From AP-15 sp963796155 (GTDB taxonomy: Bacteria; Pseudomonadota; Alphaproteobacteria; ATCC43930; CGMCC-115725), in NCBI GenBank assembly GCA_963796155.1, contig CAWCKT010000013.1, positions 85,579 to 149,578 on the forward strand: a stretch of DNA of 64,000 nt, given 5' to 3'. Each line of letters opens with the position of its first letter. Position 1 is the first letter of the stretch. Below are positions 34,806-44,449 of this stretch, piece after piece. The position numbers and the translations under genes were made by a program. A model generated the notes under the pieces. It had not been told where the DNA came from and searched no databases. It saw only the letters and a list, made by a program, of their open reading frames with translations.

Positions 34806-36051
34806 TCGCGGCGCTTCGTCTGGGGCGCCGATCGAGCTGAATCAGCGCGCCAAAGGCCATTACGGCGAATACGCCGACAAGAGCAATGATGCTGGCGAGC
34901 ATCAGCGGACTCCCGCTCGGCCCGAGCGAAAGCGCCGCTGTCGCGCCCGCAGCGCCGGTCATTTGCATGAAGCTCCCGAGACCCGACGCCGTGCCGACGA
35001 TCCCGGCATCAACGCCAAGGCTGCCGGCGACCGCGTTAGGCGTAATCAGACCGCTACCGCAGCAAATCAGCATCATCGGCCCGATTACCGCATAGGGGCT
35101 GGCAACGCCGAGCAGCGCCAGCGTGACCATAATCGAACCGGCCGGGATCAGCACCAGGCAGCCGACCGCGATTAGACCATCGACGCCGAGCCGCCGCGTC
35201 AGCCGGTTGGACAGAAAGCTGCCGACTAGAAAGCCCATGGGCGGCAGCGAAGCGTAAAAACCGTAATCCTCCGGACGTATCCCGAAGCCGGCGATCAATA
35301 CCGCTGGAGCGCCGGCGGCGAAGATGTGAAAGCCGGCATGAGAACCGGCTGCGGTAAATGCATATGACAGGAAGCGCCGGGTTCCGATCAGGGTCTGATA
35401 GCTTGCCAGCATCGCTCTTGCGCCGACGCCGGGAGGGCCGGCCGTGCGGCCTGCAGGCACATATCGGATCACCAGCGTCATCGCCACGCAGGCGAGCAGC
35501 GCGATAACCGCGAAATTGGCGCGCCAGCCGAACCAACCTTGCAAATATCCGCCGAGTATCGGCGCGAAGGCCTGCATCAAGGTGGCGGCGATCGCCCGCC
35601 CGGCGATGACCTGGGCAGCAGCCTCCCGGCCCCACAGCTCGCGGGTGATCGCGCGGCCAACGACCAATCCCGCACACGCGCCGATCCCTTGCACAATTCG
35701 AGCGGCGATCAGAAACTCGATTGTCGGGCTTACCGCGCAGGCGACACTGCTGAGTGCGCTCACTGCGAGGCCGCAAATAATCGTCCGCCGGCGTCCGTAG
35801 CGATCGGATAGCGGACCGAGCACGAGCATGCTCGCCGCAAACGCCAACAGGTAGCCGACAAAGGTGAGTTGCACCCGGCCAATCGATGTCCCAAAAGCGC
35901 CGGCGATGGCCGGCAGCGACGGAACGTAGATTGTCGAAGCTACCATCCCGAGCGATGAGGTCATCGTCAGGGTCAGCAGAAGCATCCGCGCGGGACGAGA
36001 GAAGGCTAACCCATTGTCCCTGAGCGGGCGGGTAGTAAAAAATTCAGGCAT
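34792..36051 (-). CDS. MFS transporter, Bcr/CflA-like
   Basis: A 419-residue, 12-helix inner-membrane transporter. The loop 2-3 motif is GPLSDRYGRRRT, and motif C-like GACAGLVVGRAITREL follows helix 4; the family is the drug:H+ antiporter-1 group, Bcr/CflA branch. It overlaps the heparinase gene by eight bases and the toroid gene by 14. Branch similarity suggests export, but location between two carbohydrate-type genes leaves oligosaccharide transport possible. Confidence 0.9.
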   Translation of the reverse strand: MPEFFTTRPLRDNGLAFSRPARMLLLTLTMTSSLGMVASTIYVPSLPAIAGAFGTSIGRVQLTFVGYLLAFAASMLVLGPLSDRYGRRRTIICGLAVSALSSVACAVSPTIEFLIAARIVQGIGACAGLVVGRAITRELWGREAAAQVIAGRAIAATLMQAFAPILGGYLQGWFGWRANFAVIALLACVAMTLVIRYVPAGRTAGPPGVGARAMLASYQTLIGTRRFLSYAFTAAGSHAGFHIFAAGAPAVLIAGFGIRPEDYGFYASLPPMGFLVGSFLSNRLTRRLGVDGLIAVGCLVLIPAGSIMVTLALLGVASPYAVIGPMMLICCGSGLITPNAVAGSLGVDAGIVGTASGLGSFMQMTGAAGATAALSLGPSGSPLMLASIIALVGVFAVMAFGALIQLDRRPRRSAANALV

Positions 36052-38155
36052 GATCGACCCTTATCCATGGATGTTTCCCGGGAAGACCGGCCTCCAATGC
36101 CGGCAATTCGTCCGGAGAGCTCTGCTCGGGATCGCAGAGACCCCCGGTTCGGTACAAGGGTTGGGGATAGCGGGCGAGCCCGAGCGGGCGCCGGGCAAGC
36201 CAGTCTTCGAGCGGCCTCACCGGCACCGCGCGTTGGTCGTCTTCGCAATCCGGCAATAACAAGACGCTCAGGCGTCGCGCGCCCTTTGGCCAGCAGATTT
36301 CCAGCCGCCGGATCAGGGCACTCGCTGCGCGCTTTCCGTCCGCGTCGTCGCGGCGCGGCAACTCGGACACCAGAGCGCCGTCACCGGCCGGTTGGCGGCC
36401 GTGCAGCCGCTGGGCATCGCCAACCGGAAAGGAGCACGGTGCCGGGGGCAAGGTCAGCTCGAACCGGGCAGTCGCCGGTTCGAGAATACGGACGACAAAC
36501 CGGTCGTCGCCCGTTCGAAAACGGGCGATCGGCCCGACCACCGAAGCGGGGTCGGCGCTGGTATGGATCGCCCACACGATATCGTCGGAGATTTCCGGGC
36601 CGATTTCGTCTTGGATCAGCACTTGGCGGCCGATCAGCGCCGCACCGCGCAGGACCGAGCCGGCCGGTTTTCCGTAGGCCGCCGAGAGATCCAGTACCAC
36701 CCATTTGCGGTCGCCTTCGACGCAACTACCCAGAATGGGCGTCCTAGCGTTCGGAATCTGGTTGAGGCTGTTGATGACGAGGGTGTTGTGGCCGGTTGCG
36801 TGGTTACGATAGTACCGCCACCGTGGTCCGGATTTCTTATCGGCGCCGTGGTCGAAATATCCGGGTAAATCGTAATCGTCCGAGCCGAGGTCGATCACCC
36901 AGCGCCGTCTTGCCCCATCGACGATGAAGCTGCCGGCATCGGCTTGGGTGTGCAGCATCACTCCTTCCGGACCGGCAGATGATGCAGCTCGGTTGCCGGA
37001 GAAGTTTCCTCCTTTTATTGCGAGATAGACCGGCCGCGCCTTCCCGGCGGACGACCACGTGTTTCGAAAGCAGGCGAGGTCAACGCCGTGAAATATCTTA
37101 CCCTTGGGCAGATCTAGCGCTGTCGGCCCGGCCGTTGGTCTTTTCGACCAGATCGTCGTGAATGGGAGATACCATCCGTCATAGTTTCGGACGAGCCAGC
37201 CGTCGATCGGTCGCTTAAACCTATGGGCGAGCCAAGCGAGCGGCGAAACATCGAATCGGCGTTCGGAATCGCCAAAATTGAAGGCGGCTCCGAAAGGTCC
37301 GACCGCATGCAGGGCGAAGTCACCGGTTTGCGCGAAGCCTGGCCGGTCGGCTAGGCCAAAGCTGGTCCCCAGTGTGCTCTCGAGCGCCGCGACCATGAGA
37401 CTCGCGTAGCGCATCGCGAGGGACCAGTAGCTCAGCCCCTCGGGCCATGCTCCGTCCGGACCAAAAGCCTCGAAAATGCGCCGAGACGAAGCCAGACTCT
37501 TCGCTATGAGCGCTGTTGAGAGATCCCGGTACCGTTCAAGCATCGCAAGCGATGCAAGTAGAATTCCGGAATTCGATACCAATGCACAGTTATCACGCCG
37601 CTTCGGCCATAGCAGAGATTGATCATCGTACGCGGCGAGTGCTGGTTCAAGCACATGTTTCAGGAGGGACTGCTCAATGTCTTGTCTATCTTCGGCCGAC
37701 AACTTATCATAGAGCCAGTCATAAGCGAGCGAGACCGCAACGGCGATTTCCGCGCAATCAAGAAAGGACTTAATTACGGAGCGCTGTCTCCAGCTTGTTG
37801 CCGAGGTGAATTCCCGAAGCAGAGTGCGTGTTGCTCGAAGGGCATCGTCTGCTCCACGCCCGTCCGATATCAACGCCATGAAAGAAGTATTGATAAGGCG
37901 GCGAGCCTGACGTTTGATAGCCGTGCGCAACTCTTGCCCAGCCGGGGGAGGATTTATTTGATGTATCGCGGCTTCTAGACGCAGCAGCAGCTTCGAATTG
38001 CTGTTGGCAACGTTGCGGATGCGAGCGATTTCCTGGCTGTGGAACAACAAATAAGGATGACCGGCCTTGAATGCCGCGATCGCGGTTTCAAGAAGCGTGA
38101 CAGCCGGGCCATTTGATTGGCTTACCTCAAGGGAAAGCACACTATCAAAGGGCAA
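36044..38155 (-). CDS. Heparinase II/III family polysaccharide lyase-like protein
   Basis: A protein of up to 703 residues. The N-terminal part is an alpha-helical toroid starting AFKAGHPYLLFHSQEIARIR; the C-terminal half is the heparinase II/III beta-sandwich (QADAGSFIVDGARRRWVIDLG, YRNHATGHNTLVIN). The frame starts at a TTG (38155) directly after a stop, with a GTG at 38140 as alternative. No signal peptide is seen, although many relatives are exported, so the 5' end may have been lost. First gene of the overlapping operon; the 5' part and upstream flank are AT-richer than the rest of the window. Confidence 0.85.
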   Translation of the reverse strand: MPFDSVLSLEVSQSNGPAVTLLETAIAAFKAGHPYLLFHSQEIARIRNVANSNSKLLLRLEAAIHQINPPPAGQELRTAIKRQARRLINTSFMALISDGRGADDALRATRTLLREFTSATSWRQRSVIKSFLDCAEIAVAVSLAYDWLYDKLSAEDRQDIEQSLLKHVLEPALAAYDDQSLLWPKRRDNCALVSNSGILLASLAMLERYRDLSTALIAKSLASSRRIFEAFGPDGAWPEGLSYWSLAMRYASLMVAALESTLGTSFGLADRPGFAQTGDFALHAVGPFGAAFNFGDSERRFDVSPLAWLAHRFKRPIDGWLVRNYDGWYLPFTTIWSKRPTAGPTALDLPKGKIFHGVDLACFRNTWSSAGKARPVYLAIKGGNFSGNRAASSAGPEGVMLHTQADAGSFIVDGARRRWVIDLGSDDYDLPGYFDHGADKKSGPRWRYYRNHATGHNTLVINSLNQIPNARTPILGSCVEGDRKWVVLDLSAAYGKPAGSVLRGAALIGRQVLIQDEIGPEISDDIVWAIHTSADPASVVGPIARFRTGDDRFVVRILEPATARFELTLPPAPCSFPVGDAQRLHGRQPAGDGALVSELPRRDDADGKRAASALIRRLEICWPKGARRLSVLLLPDCEDDQRAVPVRPLEDWLARRPLGLARYPQPLYRTGGLCDPEQSSPDELPALEAGLPGKHPWIRVDHA

Positions 38156-39173
38156 TCAAATTCCCCGAGGGACGTATTGGTTGCCAAAGCCGACCGGCCC
38201 CGCCTCGGTCGTACAGTCGGGCGCGGTCGCCGACTATCACAGGCATCCGCTCCGCCCCCATTGCGACGGACTCGCGGCAGGTTATCGCCAGCGCGTAACC
38301 AAATATATTAACCTATACCATTATGCACCAAAAACGCAAGCAGTTCGACGTCTGAGCGAGGAATTCGACGAATTTACCACGCAAAGAGACTTTCGATCGG
38401 TCTTTTTGCATCAAACTGAGAGCCGGTGCCGGTAGAATTGCGAGATTTGACGAGCTGCTGACGTCCCGGCTGCTGACTGGTCTTCGTCTATGACGGCATT
38501 TGCGGACAGTCCGGCTGGTTCTCACCGCCCCATACGACGGCACAGCCTTGCCGAGGCGCTTTGCTGACAATACCGCGTCGCAAACATGAATGCAGGTGGT
38601 CAAAGGGCGAATCGGATCATGCACATCGAAGCCAGACGGGCGTCCAGCGGTGGTCACCATGCGGGCGGCGTTTCCCCCGGCTCCCAATGATCCGCTCGCG
38701 GTTGGGGCCGGACGCCCTGAGTAACCCCCGGTGTCCCTTACGCTTTTTGGCTGCGCTGCGCTAGGTCCAGCTGGGGCCTACGTCCCTGCCATAGCGGCAC
38801 TGAGGAACTGTTCGGGATCTTGGGTCGTCAACCAGCTTTGCCTCGAGTTCGGCGAGGCGCCGAGTCAACACGCGATTTGCGTGCTCAATGCCCGATGCTT
38901 CCCGGAGTCTGAACAGTTTTTGGCGCCAATCCGTCCGTGATGACTCCGGCTCAGTGAGGAGGCCGACGTCAACCGGTTTGAGGGATGCGCCGGTGGGGTG
39001 AGCGGGAGCCCAGAGACAGTGAAAAAGGCAGTCATGGCGACTGCCAGTCCTATCGTACCAAAATCCATTTTTAGCGCCGCTGACGAGCTCGGGTTAGGCT
39101 CCCGGTGAAAGCGGCTCGGGCTGGGACATCCATGGGCATCCGCCGCAGGATTGGCTTTCGCGGCGGGGGATGC
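38156..39173. other. Gene-poor stretch between the heparinase operon and sciP
   Basis: No supported gene. The left part (38290-38420) is AT-richer than its surroundings. A 67-codon minus-strand frame at 38865-39068 has a signal-like start (GTIGLAVAMTAFFTVSGLP) but no ribosome site. A 124-codon minus-strand frame at 38313-38687 has no recognisable family. Possibly degraded former genes. Confidence 0.5.
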
Positions 39174-39485
39174 TCAGTAGCGGGGTTTCGTCAGCCGGGC
39201 GGGAGGACCATCGCGGTAGATCTGCAGCCGCGTTACGCGCAAGCCTGCGACACCGTGCGACTCGATCGCACGCTGCCATGCGAGAAACTCTTCAACCGAC
39301 AACTCGTAGCGACGGCAAGCTTCCTCGAGGCTGATGGCGCCGTTGCGCACGGCGTCGACGACGACGGCCTTGCGGCGCGCGACCCAACGTTTGGTGTCCG
39401 GGGATGGCAAGTCAGTGACATTGGTGCCGATGCGCGGCAAGATGTCGTCTCCGGTCAAATCGTACAATCTCGCGTTCTTGTCCAT
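39174..39485 (-). CDS. sciP: CtrA inhibitor SciP (DUF1153)
   Basis: A 103-residue DNA-binding protein that in Caulobacter binds CtrA and represses CtrA-activated promoters in newborn cells. It starts MDKNARLYDLTGDDILPRIG, then SPDTKRWVARRKAVVVDAV and the helix-turn-helix ISLEEACRRYELSVEEFLAWQRAI, closing with GVAGLRVTRLQIYRDG. All of these are near-invariant in the family. A CtrA-like box lies 25 bases upstream, consistent with CtrA control of its own inhibitor. Confidence 0.95.
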   Translation of the reverse strand: MDKNARLYDLTGDDILPRIGTNVTDLPSPDTKRWVARRKAVVVDAVRNGAISLEEACRRYELSVEEFLAWQRAIESHGVAGLRVTRLQIYRDGPPARLTKPRY

Positions 39486-39509
39486 CAGGGCAGAGTAAAC
39501 TCAAAGACC

Positions 39510-39524
39510 TTAAAGAACCCCTAA
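39510..39524 (-). promoter_or_regulatory. Candidate CtrA-binding site upstream of sciP
   Basis: Read toward sciP the site is TTAG-N7-TTAA, seven of eight matches to the TTAA-N7-TTAA consensus with exact spacing. It ends 25 bases before the sciP start codon. It was found by eye. Confidence 0.6.
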
Positions 39525-39740
39525 GTCAAACTAGCAAGAGAGAGCGCAATTTCGAGATAACGAGCGGGATGTCGGTTGCGGCCCGTCTCGCTTCATCGGC
39601 CGGTGGCTTGGAGATCGCGTCAGCTGAGGGTTGCCCGGGTTCGGCCAATTTGCGCTGCGCTTAGCATTTGGCCCCGGCCGAATTGCAGGGTTGCAGCTGA
39701 AACGCAAGCTGAATCAATACGGTCGACGTAATTCTCTGGC

Positions 39741-39769
39741 TTGAACAGCGGATGCATGGTTCATATACT
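39741..39769 (+). promoter_or_regulatory. Promoter of the dksA-like gene
   Basis: TTGAAC (39741-39746), a 17-base spacer and TATACT (39764-39769), 35 bases upstream of the ATG at 39805. The intervening gap from sciP (39486-39804) also holds the CtrA-like site and nothing else recognised. Confidence 0.7.
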
Positions 39770-39804
39770 CCGCGCGCTTCGTTCACGGGGTTTCGGGGAG
39801 ACCG

Positions 39805-40221
39805 ATGCGTCCGTCGCTGCCGCCCGACTATCATCCGACCGACGATGAGGAGTTTATGAATCCGCTGCAGGTCGAATATTTTCGACAAAAGCTATTGAGT
39901 TGGCGTGCGGAGCTGCTCGCGGAGTCTTCAGATGCGCTTCAGCATCTAAAAGAGGAAAGCCTGCTCAAACCCGACCTGACCGATCGAGCCTCGCTCGAAA
40001 CCGAGCATGCAATCGAGCTGCGAACCCGCGCGCGCGAACGCAGGCTGATCTCCAAGATCGATGCAGCGCTCAGCCGGATCGATGATGGTACCTACGGCTA
40101 CTGCGAGGAGACAGACGAACCGATCGGTATCCGCCGTCTTGAAGCTCGCCCGATCGCCACCCTCAGCATAGAAGCACAGGAGCGGCACGAGCGCATGGAG
40201 CGAACGCACCGCGACGACTGA
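39805..40221 (+). CDS. dksA: RNA polymerase-binding protein DksA
   Basis: A 138-residue secondary-channel regulator acting with ppGpp at stringent promoters. A coiled-coil region (about residues 30-90; YFRQKLLSWRAELLAE to RERRLISKIDAALSRID) is followed by the C-terminal globular part GTYGYCEETDEPIGIRRLEARPIATLSIEAQERHE. Of the four zinc-finger cysteines in the E. coli protein only one remains (GYC), as in many alphaproteobacterial DksA proteins, so it is probably zinc-independent. GGGGAGA precedes the ATG. Confidence 0.93.
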   Translation: MRPSLPPDYHPTDDEEFMNPLQVEYFRQKLLSWRAELLAESSDALQHLKEESLLKPDLTDRASLETEHAIELRTRARERRLISKIDAALSRIDDGTYGYCEETDEPIGIRRLEARPIATLSIEAQERHERMERTHRDD

Positions 40222-40346
40222 CGTCCGATTACTCCGATCAGAGCATTTCTACCGAGACGGACTGCTCGGACGAAGGCGATTGGGCGTTCTCCGTTGCGAT
40301 GGAATCAAAAAGGCACCAGGAGGACACCTACGGGTAGGGAATGCGA

Positions 40347-40374
40347 TTGAGTAAAATACAAGCATTTGTAGTAT
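40347..40374 (+). promoter_or_regulatory. Candidate promoter of cckA
   Basis: TTGAGT (40347-40352), a 16-base spacer and TAGTAT (40369-40374), 30 bases upstream of the ATG at 40405. Confidence 0.55.
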
Positions 40375-40404
40375 CGCGTAGTATGGCAACCACAGAAGGC
40401 AAAA

Positions 40405-42957
40405 ATGGCGGTCGACGCTGAACGAACAGGTTTTCGATTAGGTGGGATTCCCGACCGCTGGCGCCCATGGTGGATCCGCTCTCTCGCGGGTGCGGCGCAG
40501 GTCCTTGCTGCGATTGCGTGCGTCGGCGCTCTTTATTTGGCATGGACGATCACGGGATCAACCGTTCGAGCGACTGCGATCACGATGATCGGGCTCGCGG
40601 GCGTCAGCGGCGCCGGTGCCTTCGCCGCCCGTTGGGCGCACGCGGCGCTCGCTGATCGCCTCGATATCCTGAGTCAGGCACTCGACGCTGCGCCGGACCC
40701 GCATATGATTGTCGCGGCCGGCGGATGGTTGGCTTATGCGAACCTTGCATTCGACCACCTATTCCCCGAAGGGGGCGAGCCGCCCCTCGATCGGATCGAG
40801 CGCTCAATGGCCCCAGATCCGGAGTCCGTAGGGGAATTTCGCCGGCTGCGCAGCCGGGCTGCGGCAGGGAATTACGCGATTGCGGCGGTTTCCCTGCGCC
40901 ATACGCACGGTGCCGCTATCGGGCGCTTCAACATCACCGCGAGCCCGATTACAGGGCGTCCCGGGTACAGCTTATGGAAGTTCTCCGACGTAACGGCGTG
41001 CCACGAAACAGAGACGATGATTCGCGATGAGCGAAACAAGCTCATCGACTTTTTTGATAATGCGCCGGTCGGCTTCTACTCGGTCGATGGCAGCGGTCGC
41101 TTCCGCTTCGTCAACCAGACATTGGCACAATGGCTTGGTGGCACTCCCTCGGAATTACTCATGGGCGGGGTGCGCCTGCACGACTTCCTGGCCTCCTTGC
41201 CGGCCGGGGAGACGCCGCCCTTCGATCCATTCGGTGGACGGAACGATGGGACGCATCGCGGAGAGGTCCTACTTAGAACCCGTCAAGGCCGCGTCGTCCA
41301 TGCCTGGATCGGAGAGAGCGTCGTCGGATCGGGCAGCGAACTGCGCACGCGTTCGGTGGTGTGCGACTTGACGCCCGAGCGTGAGTGGAAGGCCGCGCTC
41401 AGATTGACACGCCGGTTTCAACGTTTCTTCGCCAACGCGCCGATCGGTAGCGCGTTGCTCGACCATTCCGGTCGCTTCGAGGAGGCGAACCGTGCACTCG
41501 GCGAGCTGTTCGGCGTTGCACCGCAAGATTTGATTGGGCGGAAGCTAATCAGTCTGCTCAACGAGGAAGACCGTGACGGCATCGCCTCTAAGCTTGCGGC
41601 GGCGGCGGACGGGCGAACCGAGCGCGATCCGGTCGAGATTCGGATTGCTCGCCCGCGCGAAAAGACGATTGTTCTGTTCCTCAGCCGGATCGATGATGAT
41701 GCAGAGGGCGACCTGTCTGTAACAGGTCCCAGTCGGGGGGGCGGGTTCACCCTTCATTTTATCGACGTCACCGAGCAGAAGAACCTTGAGCTTCAATTCG
41801 CTCAGTCGCAGAAGATGCAGGCCGTCGGCCAGCTCGCCGGTGGGGTTGCGCATGATTTCAATAATCTGCTGACCGCAATGATCGGGTTCTGCGACCTGTT
41901 GTTGCTACGCTTTCAACCAGGCGACCCCTCGTTCGGCGACATAATGCAGATCCAGCAGAATGCCAATCGAGCGGCCAACCTCGTGCGGCAGTTGTTGGCC
42001 TTCTCGCGGCAGCAGACGTTGCAGCCGCGCGTTCTCAACATCACCGATGTTCTGGTCGATTTGTCCCACTTATTGCGCCGGCTAATCGGCGAGAACATCG
42101 AACTCAAAGTCGTGCACGGCCGCGACCTTGGCCGGGTCAAAGTTGACCAAGGCCAGTTCGAACAAGTCGTCATCAATCTCGCGGTCAACGCTCGCGATGC
42201 GATGCCGGCCGGCGGAATATTGACCATCCGCACCTCGAATATTCGTTGCGACGAGGCCCGGCGGCGCGGGCACGAGGTGATGCCGGCCGGGGACTATGTG
42301 CTGATCGAGGTAGTGGATACCGGGGTCGGAATCGCCGGTGACAATTTGGCGCGCATCTTCGATCCATTTTTTTCGACCAAAGAACTCGGCTCCGGGACCG
42401 GGCTTGGTTTGTCAACGGTTTACGGCATCGTCAAGCAAACTGGCGGCTTCGTCTTTGTCGACAGCAACCCGGGTCAGGGAGCGGCATTTGAGATCTATCT
42501 GCCGCGCTATCAAGCGGGGCACACATCACTGGACGCCCGCCTCGACACTGCCGAGCCCTCCACGGGCAAGGATTTGACCGGATGCGGTACGGTGCTGTTG
42601 GTCGAGGATGAGGATCCCGTCAGGAAATTCGGCGCCCGCGCGCTGCGCAACAAGGGCTACAAAGTGATCGAGGCCGAGAGCGGCGAAGCGGCGCTCGACG
42701 TGATCCGCAATGCTGCGGACAAGATCGATCTCTTGATCACCGATGTGGTGATGCCGCGCCTGGACGGGCCTGCGCTCGTGCGCGAGGTGCGGGAGATGCG
42801 TTCCGATATCAAGGTGATCTTTATCTCGGGATACGCCGAGGACGCATTCCGCCAACGGCTGGACAGCGAGAGTGATATAGATTTCTTGTCTAAGCCTTTC
42901 AGCTTGAAGCAACTGGCGACGAAGGTCAAAGACGTGATCGGTGGAGGCTCCGTCTGA
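40405..42957 (+). CDS. cckA: Cell-cycle hybrid histidine kinase CckA
   Basis: An 850-residue inner-membrane hybrid kinase that phosphorylates CtrA and CpdR through ChpT. Two transmembrane helices lie within residues 25-75 and PAS-like domains from about 90 to 460. HisKA has His483 in LAGGVAHDFNNLLTAMIGFC, the HATPase has NLAVNARDAM and SGTGLGLSTVYGIV, and the C-terminal receiver has the phospho-acceptor Asp780 in LLITDVVMPRLDG. The HisKA region follows CckA very closely (MQIQQNANRAANLVRQLLAF). It is close to sciP and dksA. Confidence 0.96.
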   Translation: MAVDAERTGFRLGGIPDRWRPWWIRSLAGAAQVLAAIACVGALYLAWTITGSTVRATAITMIGLAGVSGAGAFAARWAHAALADRLDILSQALDAAPDPHMIVAAGGWLAYANLAFDHLFPEGGEPPLDRIERSMAPDPESVGEFRRLRSRAAAGNYAIAAVSLRHTHGAAIGRFNITASPITGRPGYSLWKFSDVTACHETETMIRDERNKLIDFFDNAPVGFYSVDGSGRFRFVNQTLAQWLGGTPSELLMGGVRLHDFLASLPAGETPPFDPFGGRNDGTHRGEVLLRTRQGRVVHAWIGESVVGSGSELRTRSVVCDLTPEREWKAALRLTRRFQRFFANAPIGSALLDHSGRFEEANRALGELFGVAPQDLIGRKLISLLNEEDRDGIASKLAAAADGRTERDPVEIRIARPREKTIVLFLSRIDDDAEGDLSVTGPSRGGGFTLHFIDVTEQKNLELQFAQSQKMQAVGQLAGGVAHDFNNLLTAMIGFCDLLLLRFQPGDPSFGDIMQIQQNANRAANLVRQLLAFSRQQTLQPRVLNITDVLVDLSHLLRRLIGENIELKVVHGRDLGRVKVDQGQFEQVVINLAVNARDAMPAGGILTIRTSNIRCDEARRRGHEVMPAGDYVLIEVVDTGVGIAGDNLARIFDPFFSTKELGSGTGLGLSTVYGIVKQTGGFVFVDSNPGQGAAFEIYLPRYQAGHTSLDARLDTAEPSTGKDLTGCGTVLLVEDEDPVRKFGARALRNKGYKVIEAESGEAALDVIRNAADKIDLLITDVVMPRLDGPALVREVREMRSDIKVIFISGYAEDAFRQRLDSESDIDFLSKPFSLKQLATKVKDVIGGGSV

Positions 42958-43210
42958 GGGGCGCGACCTCCCCGCGAAATCCCGGACGGCAAAGCAGGAC
43001 GATGCGGACCGCTGATCGACCGGGAAACTAGAATCGTCTCGGCGCATTATGACGTTGGGTTGACGCGTATGGATGGATAACCCACGTGGCGATTTCCCGG
43101 CCGACCATCGGAGCGGGCAGGCTCGATCCGCAACCTGCCGCCGAGGAGCAAATGTAGGAAACCGGGGCCGCTAAACTCTTATCTCGGGTCCATTTGCCGA
43201 TTGTGTTCTC

Positions 43211-43225
43211 GAACAAAACGTGTAC
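43211..43225. promoter_or_regulatory. Candidate LexA (SOS) box upstream of recA
   Basis: GAAC-N7-GTAC, which on the other strand is GTAC-N7-GTTC: seven of eight matches to the alphaproteobacterial GTTC-N7-GTTC operator with exact spacing. It lies 61 bases before the recA start and just before an AT-rich -10-like region. The rest of 42958-43285 holds no gene. Confidence 0.7.
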
Positions 43226-43285
43226 ATATTGCTCCAGCCCGGCGTTGCACGGCCTCGCCGGCTGTGGAATAAGGGAGACGGGATA

Positions 43286-44353
43286 ATGCAGACAGCGCTG
43301 CGCCTATTGGACAAGGAAGCGATGGACAAGCAGCGGGCTTTGGACGCGGCGCTCAGCCAAATCGAACGCGCCTTTGGCAAGGGTTCGATCATGAAGCTCG
43401 GGTCGCGCGAGGCTGCCGCAGAGACCGAGGTGATTTCGACGGGCTCTCTCGGCCTCGATATTGCGCTCGGTATCGGCGGATTGCCGCGCGGCCGCATCAT
43501 CGAAATCTATGGTCCCGAGAGCTCCGGCAAGACTACCCTCGCTTTGCACGTGATCGCCGAGGGACAGCGCGGAGGCGGCACCTGCGCCTTCATCGACGCG
43601 GAGCACGCTCTCGACCCGGCCTACGCTCGTAAACTCGGGGTTAATGTCGACGAGCTGTTGATTTCCCAGCCGGATGCCGGCGAGCAGGCGCTGGAGATCA
43701 CGGACACGCTGGTCCGCTCCGGTGCGATCGACGTCCTGGTCATCGATTCGGTGGCTGCCCTTGTTCCTCGCGCCGAGCTCGAGGGTGAGATGGGCGACAG
43801 TCACGTCGGTCTACACGCTCGGCTGATGAGCCAGGCACTGCGCAAGCTGACAGGGTCGATCGCGCGTTCTCGCGCGATGGTGATCTTCATCAATCAGATC
43901 CGCCTCAAGATCGGTGTGATGTTTGGCAATCCCGAGACTACGACGGGCGGCAACGCGCTGAAATTCTATGCTTCGGTCCGCCTCGACATTCGTCGCATCG
44001 GCGCGATCAAAGAGCGGGATCAGGTCATCGGCAACCAGACGCGCGTTAAGGTGGTCAAGAACAAGATGGCACCTCCGTTCAAAGTGGTCGATTTCGACAT
44101 CATGTACGGGGAGGGCGTGTCGAAGCGCGGTGAGTTGATCGACCTCGGCGTTCAGGCGGGTGTCGTCGAGAAATCCGGCTCCTGGTTTTCCTATCAGGGA
44201 GAGCGCATCGGTCAGGGCCGTGAGAACGCCAAGGGCTATTTGAAAGACCACGGCGAAGTCGGTGAGGCGATCGAGCACGCGATCCGCGCCAATGCAGGCC
44301 TCGTGGCCGAGGCGATGATGGCTGCCACGGTGGATGCGGCGGCCGAGGAATAA
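43286..44353 (+). CDS. recA: Recombinase RecA
   Basis: A 355-residue RecA: ATP-dependent strand exchange and LexA co-protease. Walker A is GPESSGKTT (residues 76-84), Walker B is VLVIDSVAALVP, loop L2 is GNPETTTGGNALKFYAS and the C-terminus is acidic. The start at 43286 gives a short MQTALRLLDKEA extension before the usual MDKQRALDAAL; GGGAGACGGG precedes it. A LexA-like box upstream indicates SOS control. Confidence 0.97.
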   Translation: MQTALRLLDKEAMDKQRALDAALSQIERAFGKGSIMKLGSREAAAETEVISTGSLGLDIALGIGGLPRGRIIEIYGPESSGKTTLALHVIAEGQRGGGTCAFIDAEHALDPAYARKLGVNVDELLISQPDAGEQALEITDTLVRSGAIDVLVIDSVAALVPRAELEGEMGDSHVGLHARLMSQALRKLTGSIARSRAMVIFINQIRLKIGVMFGNPETTTGGNALKFYASVRLDIRRIGAIKERDQVIGNQTRVKVVKNKMAPPFKVVDFDIMYGEGVSKRGELIDLGVQAGVVEKSGSWFSYQGERIGQGRENAKGYLKDHGEVGEAIEHAIRANAGLVAEAMMAATVDAAAEE

Positions 44354-44449
44354 ACCGCCCGCCCGGTGATACGACCCGGCGGTGAACGGTGCGGTCGTTC
44401 GCGGTGTCGGGGGCTAGAGCAGCCGGAAGTCGTGCGCCGGGCTTTCGGC

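Noticed and set aside
38865..39068. 67-codon minus-strand frame with signal-like N-terminus
   Set aside because: No ribosome site, no family, and a low-complexity tail; kept only as a note in the gene-poor stretch.
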